Shown: in pieces, positions 52,841 through 63,271 of the stretch
Numbering within the stretch: the first letter of the stretch is position 1
Layout: each line of letters starts with the position of its first letter
DNA from: Clarkia xantiana subsp. parviflora
Lineage: Eukaryota; Streptophyta; Magnoliopsida; Myrtales; Onagraceae
NCBI GenBank assembly: GCA_036873135.1
Contig: JAPTYO010000022.1
Coordinates: 5,948,979 to 6,012,978, forward strand
DNA: 64,000 nt
Reading direction: 5' to 3'
Notes under the pieces: model-generated
The model's input: the letters and a program-made list of their open reading frames with translations, nothing else
The model's database searches: none
Told to the model about the DNA's origin: nothing
Position numbers and translations under genes: made by a program

Positions 52841-53530
52841 TAAAAAGCGTCATTGGACGTCCGAAAATCCTTAAGTTTTTAAGGTCCGATTAAAAAGCGT
52901 CATTGGACGTCCGAAAATCCTTAAGTTGTTAAGGTCCGATTAAAAAGCGTCATTGGACGTCCGAAAATCCTTAAGATTTTAAGGTCCGATTAAAAAGCGT
53001 CATTGGACGTCCGAAAATCCTTAAGTTTTTAAGGTCCGATTAAAAAGCGTCATTGAACGTCCGAAAATCCTTAAGTTTTTAAGGTCCGATTAAAAAGCGT
53101 CATTGGACGTCCGAAAATCCTTAAGTTTTTAAGGTCCGATTAAAAAGCGTCATTGGACGTCCGAAAATCCTTAAGTTTTTAAGGTTCGATTAAAAAGCGT
53201 CATTGGACGTCCGAAAATCCTTAAGTTTTTAAGGTCCGATTAAAAAGAGTCATTGGACGTCCGAAAATCCTTAAGTTTTTAAGGTCCGATTAAAAAGCGT
53301 CATTGGACGTCCGAAAATCCTTAAGTTTTTAAGGTTTGATTAAAAAGCGTCATTGGACGTCCGAAAATCCTTAAGTTTTTAAGGTTCGATTAAAAAGCGT
53401 CATTGGACGTCCGAAAATCATTAAGTTTTAAGGTCCGATTAAAAAGCGTCATTGGACGTCCGAAAATCCTTAAGTTTTTAAGGTTCGATTAAAAAGCGTC
53501 GTTGGACGTCCGAAAGCCTTAAGGTTCTTA
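52841..53530 (+). repeat. 50-bp tandem repeat array, element F
   Basis: Nearly fourteen units of exactly 50 bp (one of 49) have cores AAAAAGCGTCATTGGACGTC and CCTTAAGTTTTTAAGG, the latter almost palindromic. Sequence drift is low, so the array expanded recently. It lies between the convergent ends of pol and the antisense gene. Confidence 0.92.
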
Positions 53531-53546
53531 GGGCATGATAAAAGCG

Positions 53547-56439
53547 CTATGAAGAACATAATCGAAAAAGACAGTAATAAAAGGCTCGAAGGCCTAAGAG
53601 GTTCGATACAAGGGAGATAATGAGGAAGGAGTACGAAGACTTAAGATTAAACAAATAAACTCGGTCCTCGGGCGCTGAATCTTCAGAGGGCTTTGGAGGG
53701 GCAGGCTCAGAGGGATCGGTAGGAGGCTCGTCGGCGTCTTCGGAGGAGCTCTCCGACGGGAGGCTAAGGTACGTCTCTGCGGCTAGGCCGAGAGTCTTGG
53801 ACTTCCTCAAGTCGATGGAGTCCCCGTAGGTTTCATTAAGCTCTTCGACAATATCAAGGATGGCATTCTGCAAATCTTCCTGACAATGTCTTGCCGCGTC
53901 TGCTTTGAAGTCCTCCGAGCTCCGATATTCTTCGCGGGCCTGGACCTTCGCGTTTGTTATTTGGGCGGAATGATCCGCCTTTGCCTCCTCTAGCTCCGCG
54001 ATGGCCCTCTGCTTCTCAAGCTTCAGTCGCTCAGCAGTTTCTTTCAACGCTGCCTTATCGAAGGCAGCCTGGCTCCGATCCGCCAAGGCCGCTTGCTGCT
54101 CCCGCCTAAGCGAGCTCTCAAGGCTTAGAATCTGCCTTTGCTGAGATTGGGCCTCTTGAGCAAGCTTGGCCCTACCCTCCTCAGCCTGCTGCCGAACTTC
54201 CTCGGCCCGCTGCCAACCTTCTTCGGCCCGCCTTTTACCCTCCTCCGCTCGGAGCCTTGACGCCTCGGAGGCAGCTAGGTCCTCCTGGAGCTTGGTCAAG
54301 CTCTCGAGGTTGGAGTTGGCCCGTTCTTGCTCCAACGCCCTCCGCAGAGACAGGATGTAGCCGAAGCAACGATCCTGGTCCGCCATTTCCTGAGGGCAAA
54401 ATATAGCTTAGTATCAAAAAATCGGAATGCTTCCAGATGAATAAAAACAAAGTGTACCTACCTCTATCCGACGGACGGCCATTTGCCGGATGTCCGCCTC
54501 GATGTCCTCTTCGTCCAGAGAGAGGGGGCGCCTCAGTGAGGGCGGGATCGAGCCCGACACCAAGTGCAAGGCCAGGTTCTTCTCCTGACACCCCCGATGT
54601 AGAGGAATCCCCCGAAGGGACTCCACCGGTCTCCAAGGCTCAGCGCTTTGGTCCGAAGAGAAGGCCTGGTAGTATTCTCCATCCAAGGGAAATGGAGGAA
54701 CTACCAGGCAAGCCCCCCCATCTTCACTTACTCGGGCTTCGGGGGTTGCGCCCCTAACTGGTGACGATGGCGGTGCGGGTGACGATGGTGGCGTGATGGG
54801 GAGTGGAGACATCTTCCTACTAGGCGACTTAGCAGGAGTCGACCTCGACTTTCCTCGGAGGATTAGACCTTCTTCCTTAGCTTGATCCTCGGAGGGGGAG
54901 TCCTCCAAGCTGGTCACCCGACCGAATTCGCCACGGGCTTCCATTGGGGCATCTTCCACCACCGGCTCCGCTGCAGGCGCGGGGTCTGAGGTAGGTACAG
55001 CAGGGGCGACGTCCGCGGGACCTGCAGCGGGGCGAATAAGGTGAGGAAGTAAATTGATATCGGTGTGCCAAATTAAACAACGCTCCATATATCTCTCTTG
55101 GCCGAAAAAGTCGTAATAACCCGCTTCGAGAACATGTGGAGTTTCCCCTCGGAGGATATTCTTGACATCCCTAATCCGCCCTTCCATATCGGAGGCTTGA
55201 AGGTCCTGAGGTACCAATTCTCTATATCTCTTTATAGCACGAAAAACTTCCTTACCTTCCTTTTCGGAGCGGACGTTGAAGGCGGCCCTGACCACATCCG
55301 TATTAGTCCGCCCCTCGGAGGTGGGGGCAGACCCTGGGGCCTCGGAGGTCTTCGCCTTCTTCCGAGACGGCCTCGACGTGGCAGAAGTCTTTCGATGGGA
55401 GGACTTCTTCTTGCGCTTCAGCGAATGGGAGGCATCGGTATCCTCCTGAAACAGACGGACGGTCAGCGATTTTCGAGGGGCTGTAAGCAGTGGAAACAAG
55501 AAATAATTAGAAGATTACCCAGAGAATTACATTGGAAACGCCATCATGAATTTTTCCCCCGGCCTTGGGATCAATCAGCATGATGGAAATTTTGATCCGC
55601 TGTTGGTCGGTGACAGAAGTGGCTTCGAAGGGCTGATACCCCTCCTCCCAGCGACGGGCCTGGATAAGCATCAAGGCCCTCTTGGTCTGCTCCGACCATG
55701 AACGGAAAGGCACAGGGGGATCAGACTCCACGACGGTCTTCGGCCACTCGATGGGACCAGGCTTGATGAAGAAATATTGCTCTTTCCAATTGGCATTGTC
55801 ATGCCCCTTATCATGGATGATGGCCCGTTCTTTGCAAATCCTCCAGGACACCTTCCTATCCCAGCCCAGCTCCTTATACTGCTCGTCGGTCCCCTCGGGT
55901 TGGCGGGGGGTGAAGGAGCAGATACCATCCTTATTACAGGTCATCTTGTAGAGGACCCGCCAAAGCTCCAGACTGTAGCTCCAATCTTCTTTGTTGATAT
56001 CACACCACACTTGGAAGGCAATCCATGTACGGATTGCGTGTGGGGAGAAGGTCGTGGGGTAAGTCTTATAATGGTTGCACAGCTCCACCCAACTCGGACA
56101 GAAAGGGAGTCGGATTCCCGCACGAATTTGCCCTGGGGAGATGAACACCTCATCTCCTTTGGGGAGCGTAATCTGAGCGTCACGAGGACTGAATTGGGAT
56201 TGCTCGTAGGGATAGCGGGCCCCGAAGGAGGATTCGAAGATACCACACTCTATACAAGCCCTATCGTAGTTAATAGGCGCAAGCAAGTTCTTGAGATACT
56301 TGAAGACGAAGGGTGGCCCAACAGTGGCAGATTCCTCGGCTGAAAGTCGTCGAGGGAAGGAAGGAGGGGAAAATTGAAACCTAAGAAGATCAAAGATGAA
56401 AAGGAAAAGAATAATAAGGAGAAGAATCTTACCAGACAT
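53547..56439 (-). CDS. Element F antisense gene (aORF), four exons, fully open
   Basis: Inferred exons are 56433-56439 (ATGTCTG), 55519-56339, 54462-55445 and 53547-54389. The introns are 93, 73 and 72 nt with GT-AG ends. The exons join without a stop into 885 codons including the stop. Exon 2 has the PF04195-like domain (QIRAGIRLPFCPSWVELCNH, TFSPHAIRTWIAFQVWC, YSLELWRVLY). Exon 3 is basic then disordered, ending with the ALHLVSGSIPPSLRRPLSLD helix and RRIE. Exon 4 is a long coiled coil with EEYRSSEDFKADAARHCQED and an acidic tail. The TAA that ends B and I has become TAT here, adding about 35 residues. TATA box at 56576-56582. No function is known to me; related antisense ORFs occur in other Tat elements. 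Confidence 0.82.
54390..54461 (-). other. F aORF intron 3 (72 nt)
   Basis: Donor GTAGGT after RRIE, acceptor CCCTCAG before GAAATGGCGGA. Same place and phase as in B (30130-30205) and A (269-348). Without removal the frame meets a stop. Confidence 0.75.
55446..55518 (-). other. F aORF intron 2 (73 nt)
   Basis: Donor GTAATC and acceptor TGTTTCAG. It falls after a TGG codon, as in B (31159-31233, 75 nt). Joining keeps the frame in both. Confidence 0.7.
56340..56432 (-). other. F aORF intron 1 (93 nt)
   Basis: GTAAGATTC at the donor after ATGTCTG, GACTTTCAG at the acceptor. B (32043-32152) and I (57724-57819) have an intron at the identical point. Confidence 0.75.
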
Positions 56440-57023
56440 AGTGACTGAAGGCTTGATCGGAAAAATTTGAAGTGCTTGAATCGCCGGTGAAAACTCGAAA
56501 CCTGGGAAATCAAAGCTCTTGGGATCGCAGAGAAGAAGAGGTAAAAGGAAGGTAAAACAGTGTCCGGGGCTAGGGTTTTATAAGAGAAAGAAAGGAGAAC
56601 TGAAGGGGTGGGCAATCTGAGCCGTAGAATTCAAAACCACTCGATCAGAATCGTCCAAAGCGAAACGCGTTAATTCAAAGAAGGCGAAACGGTTTTAACC
56701 TGAACCGTCAGGACGCATGGGATAGATAAGACAAGAGTAATGACGTACTGGGGCGGTTGAAAAGTGCTTTTTCAGAAAGCAGGCGCGCGGAACCCGAAAC
56801 GCCCCTTCACCTCCTATCAGCATTAAATGCTGGTCTGATCAAGAAATCCCCTCGAATCCAAGCAGGATCCCAAAGGATCTCGAAGAGATCCAAGGCAAAG
56901 GCCTCCGACAAAAGTAGGGCAATGGCCTCCAATGTTTCAAACAAAGACCCACGACTGGGATGTGGAGGGGTCCGATATTGAAAGACGCGACGCACTATAA
57001 GTCCCTCACGTCTTGGGGGCAAA
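56440..57023. promoter_or_regulatory. Promoter region of F aORF and polypurine tract
   Basis: On the minus strand TATAAAACCCTAGCCC lies at about 56567-56582, roughly 140 bp before the ATG. The rest is non-coding. GTCTTGGGGGCAAA ends at 57023. Confidence 0.65.
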
Positions 57024-57674
57024 TGATGGGCCCCGGCGAAGGCCGTTAGGCCCCTAAACGATTGGCAAACGGCGATTAGGCCTGTTGGGCTAGGAGCTGG
57101 GCTGCTGGAAGGCTAAGGGCTCCGACGGAAGGAGGTCCCGACATTGAATAGCCCCGAGTAAGTATGGCTCCGACAGGGGAGAGCTCCGAAGATATCGGAC
57201 CTGGACGTAGTCGGTCCCGATATGGGAGTTGATACCACTCCCCGACACCGAATCCTCAACGATGCAACCTGGGAGTCTCCGATAATGATCGAGACTCGCC
57301 AGTAAGAGCACAATCCCGGAAATCCCGCCATGATCACAGTAGTGGTGTAATGGGCGAGATATGTGGGATACGAATAACTGTACAAGATACGTGGCAAGAT
57401 ATACGGCGAGATATGTGGGATAGTGGATCACAATCCAACCGCCTAATCAGGTAACTGGGATAGCCTTTCCTCTATAAAAGGAGGGAAGTTATTCCAGATT
57501 AGGGTTACGTTTTTGACATACGCACAAATACTGCTTGCTTGATCTGTTGACCACCGTACTTACGTTAAGCATCGGAGAGGGATTCTGGGCCGCCGCCCTC
57601 TATTCCCCTTCTGCAGGATTGCGAGGAGCTAAGGAATCCGTCACCGTAACCGGAGTTCCCGCCGTGATCCAACA
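57024..57674 (+). repeat. Element F 3' LTR
   Basis: 651 bp, TGATGGG to CCAACA, followed by the target duplication CTCCC. Four differences from the 5' LTR by eye. Confidence 0.93.
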
Positions 57675-57716
57675 CTCCCCATGCCTCTTGCTCCTCAAGT
57701 GATTCAAGACTTTACC

Positions 57717-58124
57717 ATGTCTGGTAAGATTTCCTTCTCCATCGTTTGCTTGCCTCTTTACTTAGCTTAATTGTATTTTTCCAAATGAGCTTAACATTCC
57801 TTTCAACGGCTAACTTCAGATGGTGGATCTGGTTTCGAGGGAAGGAAGCCTTTCAACATCGACTATGTTCTGAACGAGATTTTCAGCACTGCTTATGATG
57901 CAGCTCTCCGGGAAGGATGTATCATTTCCACCAAAGAGGTCGATGCTCAAAGCCGGAAATGCATACCACAACTTCAGAGTGAAGAGGAGCTACTTCTTCA
58001 TCGGAAACTCCTCGATCCCATGATTCTAACAGCCATTCCTCCAACGGCTGACCCTGTGGAGCCTTCTGCCACCAACTCCGTGGACCCAACTCCTGCTGAC
58101 ACCGCCAATAAGGACCAAGCTTAA
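57717..58124 (+). pseudogene. Element I antisense gene (aORF), deletion derivative
   Basis: Exon 1 is 57717-57723 (ATGTCTG), the intron 57724-57819 (GTAAGA to TTCAG), and exon 2 57820-58124. The joined frame is open, about 103 codons. The start (GGSGFEGRKPFN, LREGCIISTKE) matches B's exon 2 and the end (DPVEPSATNSVDP, NKDQA, TAA at 58122-58124) matches B's exon 4. The PF04195-like domain and coiled coil are gone. A short piece in between (58000-58025) matches B's exon 2 DNA but in another frame. It is a shortened relic or a mini-protein. F separates it from its TATA box. Confidence 0.7.
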
Positions 58125-58310
58125 TACCTACATCTTTTAGTCCTTGTTGTTTTTCTCCTTTGTTTCTTGTAACGAACTCCTTTGGCCTTCGAGCCTTTAT
58201 ATAAGGGATTTCTTTTATCTGTTTTGGCATCGATATTCATTTGCGCTTATCTAAAGCGGCTTACAATTCGTTACTCAGAACGTTCCAATGCGCCATTAAA
58301 ATGACTTCAT
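58125..58310 (+). terminator. 3' region of the I antisense gene
   Basis: T-rich sequence after the TAA with no gene. The convergent pol transcript ends on the other side of the repeat block. Confidence 0.3.
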
Positions 58311-59110
58311 ACGTCCTTCCGACGTTTTACTCGCGACTTTACCATTTAAGGCTTCTTATCAAATCGGGACTTTACCACTTAAGGTTTCTCATCCATTCGG
58401 GACTTTACCACTTAAGGTTTCTCGTCCAAAACCAGGACTTCACCACTTAAGGCTTCTTGTCCAAAATCGGGACTTTACCACTTAAGGCTTCTTGTCCAAA
58501 ATCGGGACTTTACCACTTAAGGTTTCTCGTCCAATCCGGACTTTTCCATTTAAGGTTTCTCGTCCAAAACCAGGACTTCACCACTTAAGGCTTTTACTGC
58601 GTCTCTACCGGACGGCTTAATCGTACCCTTTAAGGCTTTTTGCCGCATCATATAGACGACTTACGCGGACCTATCTAAGGCTTTTCCGTACCCGTTAAGG
58701 CTTTTTATCGCATCATATAGACGACTTACGCGGACCCATCAGGGCCTTTTCGTACCCGTTAAGGCTTTTGGCCGCGTCATATAGACGACTTACGCGGACC
58801 CATCAGGGCCTTTTCGTACCCGTTAAGGCTTTTGGCCGCATCATATAGACGACTTACGCGGACCCATCAGGGCCTTTTCATACCCGTTAAGGCTTTTGGC
58901 CGCATCATATAGACGACTTACGCGGACCCATCAGGGCCTTTTCGTACCCGTTAAAGCTTTTGGTTGCATCATATAGATGACTTACATGTACCCCGTAGGG
59001 CTTTTGTCCGTACCTGTTAAGGCTTTTGGCCGCGTCATATAGACGACTTACGCATCCCCTGCGGGGCTTTCATCGTACCTCGGAAGGCTTTTGTCGCGTC
59101 ACTCAGGACG
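58311..59110 (-). repeat. Two tandem repeat arrays between aORF and pol of element I
   Basis: 58315-58600 has units of about 33-37 bp with GGGACTTTACCACTTAAGG. 58600-59100 has 64-bp units with CCCGTTAAGGCTTTTGGCCG and CATATAGACGACTTACGCGG, about seven copies. The same place in F and B carries unrelated repeats that also contain CTTAAG. Confidence 0.85.
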
Positions 59111-59242
59111 TCTTACTAACAGTTAGAATAAATTTGGAAGCAATTTGATCGGAAGGCAATTTCTTTATTCATAAATAACTCAAAATAGGCTTACATCGGA
59201 TCTTATTGACAGACAATTTGCGCCCTTCACGGCGGCTTAATA

Positions 59243-60178
59243 TCAAACATGATACTTCTTCAAGTGTTCGCCACTGAAGGAATGCTTCAACGTCTTGCCT
59301 TCGAGATCCTCTAACTTGTATGCATTGGGCACTGGCATCCCTACGATCTTGTAAGGTCCTTCCCATTTTGGTGACAGCTTGTTGATTCGATCTTGATGAA
59401 CAAACTCATTCCTCCGCCAGACAAGTTCTCCCACGAAGAATTGTCGGGACCTGACACGCCGATTATAATATCGGGCTGTTGCCAGACGCATTCGGGCCTG
59501 GACTTCATCAGCCTTCCATCTCTTCTCCTCGAGTAGGTCTAAGTCCAGACGTCTCATTTCCTCATTTGTCAGAGGCTCGTAATATTTCGCGCGGTGGGAC
59601 GCCACCGCTATCTCCACGGGAGCAACTGCCTCCGTGCCATAAACCAGGCCAAACGGAGTTTCTCCTGTTGATTGCTTGGGTGTCGTTCTCACAGCCCATA
59701 GCACATTCTCGAGCTCATCCAGCCAATGGCCCTGCAAGGCGTAGACTCTCTTCTTCAAGCCATCCATCACGATCTTGTTGGCTGACTCTACCTGGCCATT
59801 GGTCTGAGCGTGGCGGACTGAAGCAGTCCGATGCTCAATGTTTAATTCTTCCAGGTACTCCTTCAACTGAGCCCCATTGAACGGAGGGCCGTTGTCGCTG
59901 ATCAACACTCGCGGGACCCCGTACCGGGATATGATCTGAGTCTGAAGGAACCTGAGGACCTGCTGCCCTGTCGTTCTAGCCAATGCTTTAGCCTCTATCC
60001 ACTTTGAGAAGTAGTCGATAGCCACGAGTAAGTACTTGCACTGACCTCTCGCTTGGGGAAGTGGTCCCACCAAGTCAATTCCCCATTGCGCGAAGGGCCA
60101 TGCACTACTGATGGGCATTAGGTCCGCGGCGGGAGCCACGATATTTGGGGCATACCTCTGGCATGCATCACAGGATCA
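59243..60178 (-). pseudogene. Element I integrase core and C-terminus
   Basis: From the TGA at 60178-60176 (Arg to stop just before SCDAC) the frame is open to the end of pol at 59243: WGIDLVGPLPQARGQCKYLL, ISDNGPPFNG and RHAQTNGQVESANK (D, D, E catalytic residues), QARMRLATARYYNRRV, PKWEGPYKIVGMPVPNAYKL and FSGEHLKKYHV. This is the best-preserved integrase end in the window. Confidence 0.88.
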
Positions 60179-60640
60179 GACCATCGCAGTCTCTTCTTTG
60201 TTCATCGAGGGCCAATAGTAGCCTAGGTTCAATGCCTTCCTTACCAGAGATCGGGCTCCTTCGTGGCAGGCCGCGACTCCTTCATGTAACTCTCTCAGGA
60301 TCCGATTTGTATCAGGCTCTGCTACGCATTTTAGAAAAGGCTTTACGTACCCTTTTTTGTACAACTGGTTGTCCACCATTGCATAGTTGTCCGCAATTCG
60401 CCGTATCCTGACAGCTGCCACTTTGTCATCGGGGAGTACCCTCGTAGTTAGGTACGTAACCATCGGGGTCATCCAAGTGGACTTCTCTTCTTCCTCCGAT
60501 CCTGTCTCAATAGCACAGATCTCCGCCGGATCAATGTTTGAGATAATCACCTTCTCTAGGAAATGCACCTTCCGATTCTCCTCGGGGGCCACTCCCAGGG
60601 CAAACTTCTGCTTCCGCGTTCTCTTCCCTCGGGATCGCCT
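60179..60640 (-). pseudogene. Element I second RNase H end and integrase zinc-binding part
   Basis: The frame KFALGVAPEENRKVHFLEKV through LYKKGYVKPFLKCVAEPDTN, HEGVAACHEGARSLVRKALN and YYWPSMNKEETAMV. It is out of frame with the preceding piece (shift near 60620). Confidence 0.85.
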
Positions 60641-61770
60641 CGATATCAAAGCTTTTGAAGCTTCCCTTCAAAGTCTGCACCTCGTGCAAATATTTCTTCA
60701 TTGTCGGGTCCTTAGCTTCATAGTTCCCCTGGACTTGATTTACAACCAAACTAGCATCGCATTTCACCTTTAAATGGTCAACCCCCGTACCCTTGGCAAT
60801 CTTAAGGCCTGTGATGAGAGCCTCATACTCCGCTTCGTTGTTGGTGGCTTTGAATGTCAACGCCAAGGCATATCGCAGGGGCTCGCCTCCACCGGGCGGT
60901 ATCAGTACGAATCCTGCCCCCGAGCTTTCTACACTCGATGAACCATCAGTGTACATCTCCCAAGTATTCTCCTCATTTGTCGGGACTTCCTCCATGGTTG
61001 CCCCCTCTGCGGGACCCGTTACTTCCAGATCGGGTGCCGTAGACTCAGCTATAAAATCTGCCAATGCCTGGCCCTTAATAGCGGTCCTCGGAGCAAAATG
61101 AATGCGGAATTCCGTCAGCTCGATGGCCCATTTTGCCAATCTCCCCGACGCATCCGGTCGGTTCAAAAAGTGTTTCAGGGGCTGATTAGTCAGTACCGTG
61201 ACTTCATGGGCATGGAAGTAAGGTCGCAGTTTTCGAGCGGCAATAATCAACGCGAAGAGATACTTCTCAATAGCGGGATAGTTTATTTCAGACTTGGCAA
61301 ACGCCTTGCTTACATAATAGATCGGCACTTGGTTGCCCTTGACAATTTTAATCAAAACAGAACTAACAGCCACATCAGAAACAGCCAAATAGAGATAGAG
61401 CGGCTCGCCTGGAACTGGTTTCGCCAACGGCGGAAGGGTACGGAGATGCTGCTTGAGTGCCTGGAACGCCTCCTCGCACTTGTCGGTCCATTCGAACTTC
61501 TTGTTGGCCCTCAGCACATCAAAAAATGGCATGGCTCGGTCACTCGCCTTGGATAGGAAGCGATTCATCGCGGCCAACCGGCCATTCAGCACCTGGACCT
61601 CCCGATGAGTCTTCGGGGACTGCATCTCCTCGATTGCTCGCAGCTTCTCGGGGTTCACCTCGATTCCTCTCTGGCTCACCATGAACCCTAGGAACTTCCC
61701 CGAGTTCACCCCGAAAGCACATTTGTCGGGGTTCAGCCGAACCTGATGGAACTTCATCCTCTCAAAGCCG
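60531..61770 (-). pseudogene. Element I RT end, RNase H and second RNase H
   Basis: It encodes FHQVRLNPDKCAFGVNSGKF, the RNase H with YVSKAFAKSEINYPAIEKYL and ALADFIAEST, then without a stop the second RNase H (EMYTDGSSSVESSGAGF, NNEAEYEALITGL, KCDASLVVNQ, IPREENAEA). I is the only copy here in which the two RNase H domains share one open frame; B has a TAG and F a shift in this linker. Confidence 0.88.
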
Positions 61771-62053
61771 CCGCTAAATTCTGGACATGGTCTCCTGCCT
61801 GTCGGGACTTCACCAGCATGTCGTCCACATATGCCTCCATGGTTTCCCCTAGCATGTCCCCGAACAACTTGTTCACCATCCGCTGGTAAGTTGCTCCGGC
61901 ATTGATCAATCCAAAGGGCATCACATCGTAATGGTAGACGTCACTGTCAGCGTAAAAAGCTGTATGGGGGGCATCCTCCTTCGCCATCTTGATCTGATTG
62001 TACCCAGAGTAGGCATCCATGATGTCCCGATGTGGCATCCACCAGCTGGTCAA
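61754..62053 (-). pseudogene. Element I RT palm fragment
   Basis: DAYSGYNQIKMAKEDAPHTA through VMPFGLINAGATYQRMVNKL and AYVDDMLVKSRQ (catalytic YVDD). It is bounded by a roughly 14-nt deletion near 62024 (the ELLSF codons seen in B) and a one-base loss near 61770. Confidence 0.87.
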
Positions 62054-62870
62054 TCCTCGGAAGCGGGTAGCAGTCCTTCGGGCAGGCTTTGTTCAGGTCG
62101 CGGAAGTCGACACACATCCGCCACTTTCCGTTACTCTTTCGCACCAGCACCGGGTTAGCCACCCAAGTCTGGAATCGGAGTTCCTTGATGAATCCAGCAT
62201 CGAGCAGTCTGCCCACCTCTTGCTGGATCGCGATCCTCTTGTCCGCGCCCATCGGACGCCTTCTCTGCGCGATAGGCTTGATTGCGGGGTCTATCTTTAG
62301 CTCGTGCACTATCACGTCGGGGCTTATTCCTGGCATATCACTCGGGGACCAGGCAAACAGCTCCTTAAACTCCTTCAAGAGCTCGATCAGCTCTCGGGCT
62401 CTTTCCTCCGACAAAGCAGAGCCGATCTTCACCTTCCTCTGAGGTCCATCGATCTCTACTTCCTTCAAATCCTCCATGGGGGCGGGACGCCCATACTCCT
62501 CTCGAGGATCAGTATCAGTCTGAAGGACAGTCATGGTTTCCCTCCTTCTTCGTCGGGTGGCGTTAACGTAGCATTTCCGCGATGCCACCTGGTCACCCTT
62601 AACTTCTCCGACCCCATTATCAGTCGGGAACTTCATCTTCTGGTGGACCGTCGAGGCGACTGCCATAAGAGGGTTGATGGTGGTCCTCCCGATGATCGCG
62701 TTGTATGCCCCCGCGGATTCCACGACGACGAAATCCACGTTTCGCTTCTCCATTTTCCAGCCACTACCAAACTCTACTGGTAAGGTAATCATTCCCAACG
62801 GGTAGGAAGTGGAGCCAGAAAATCCCACCATCGGGAAGTCCACATGCGTCAGGTCCTGGCTTCCAGAGCG
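62020..62870 (-). pseudogene. Element I protease end and RT N-terminal part
   Basis: DFPMVGFSGSTSYPLGMITL, VVVESAGAYNAIIGRTTINP (intact where B is broken), the FGRP-like linker, WSPSDMPGISPDVIVHELKI, and RT fingers with KSNGKWRMCVDFRDLNKACP. It ends at the deletion after DATSGH. Confidence 0.87.
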
Positions 62871-63271
62871 TCCATGAAAAGAATATCGGAGGAGCTCCCT
62901 CCGTCTATCAGGATCCGCTTCATCTCGAATCCGTCCACGTCCAGGGTCACGACCAACGCATCGTCGTGAGGGCTCTCCACGCCTATTAGATCCTCCGCCG
63001 AGAAAGAAATTACCATTTCCTCCTTCAGGGTCCACGACCGGGACCGTTTGCCTAGAACCACCGCGGCAGATATGCGGGAAGCGTAGTTCTCCCGAGAGGC
63101 AGAGGTATCTCCTCCCGCCGCCATTCCTCCATGGATGACGTTGATAGTTCCGCGCCTCTCCTTACGGGTACCTGAACCCGAGGCCTCATGTTCGACCTTC
63201 TTCTTCTTCTTCGGGATCGGTCGCGGGACTTGGAACGGGATCGTGACCGACTTCTGGAACGGGATCGGCAC
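62849..63271 (-). pseudogene. Element I protease active-site region
   Basis: TINVIHGGMAAGGDTSASRE, VVLGKRSRSW, HDDALVVTLDVDGFEMKRIL, then IDGGSSSDILFMDALEA with the active-site Asp. Frame shifts lie near 63210 (in the Lys/Arg tract) and near 62860. Confidence 0.87.

Larger units (their letters stand above)
46399..57674 (+). mobile_element. Element F: nearly complete Tat-type Ty3/gypsy retrotransposon
   Basis: The LTRs are 651 bp each (46399-47049 and 57024-57674) with four differences seen by eye, and the target duplication CTCCC is at 46394-46398 and 57675-57679. All expected parts are present: PBS, gag, protease, RT, RNase H, second RNase H, integrase, tandem repeats, antisense gene and polypurine tract (GTCTTGGGGGCAAA before 57024). 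Pol is broken at three places, but the antisense gene is open. It sits in the 5' leader of element I's antisense gene. Confidence 0.95.

Noticed and set aside
52841..53530. CRISPR-like array
   Set aside because: The 50-bp units are directly adjacent with no unique spacers, there are no cas genes, and the setting is a plant retrotransposon. The arrays at 11531 and 58311 were rejected for the same reason.
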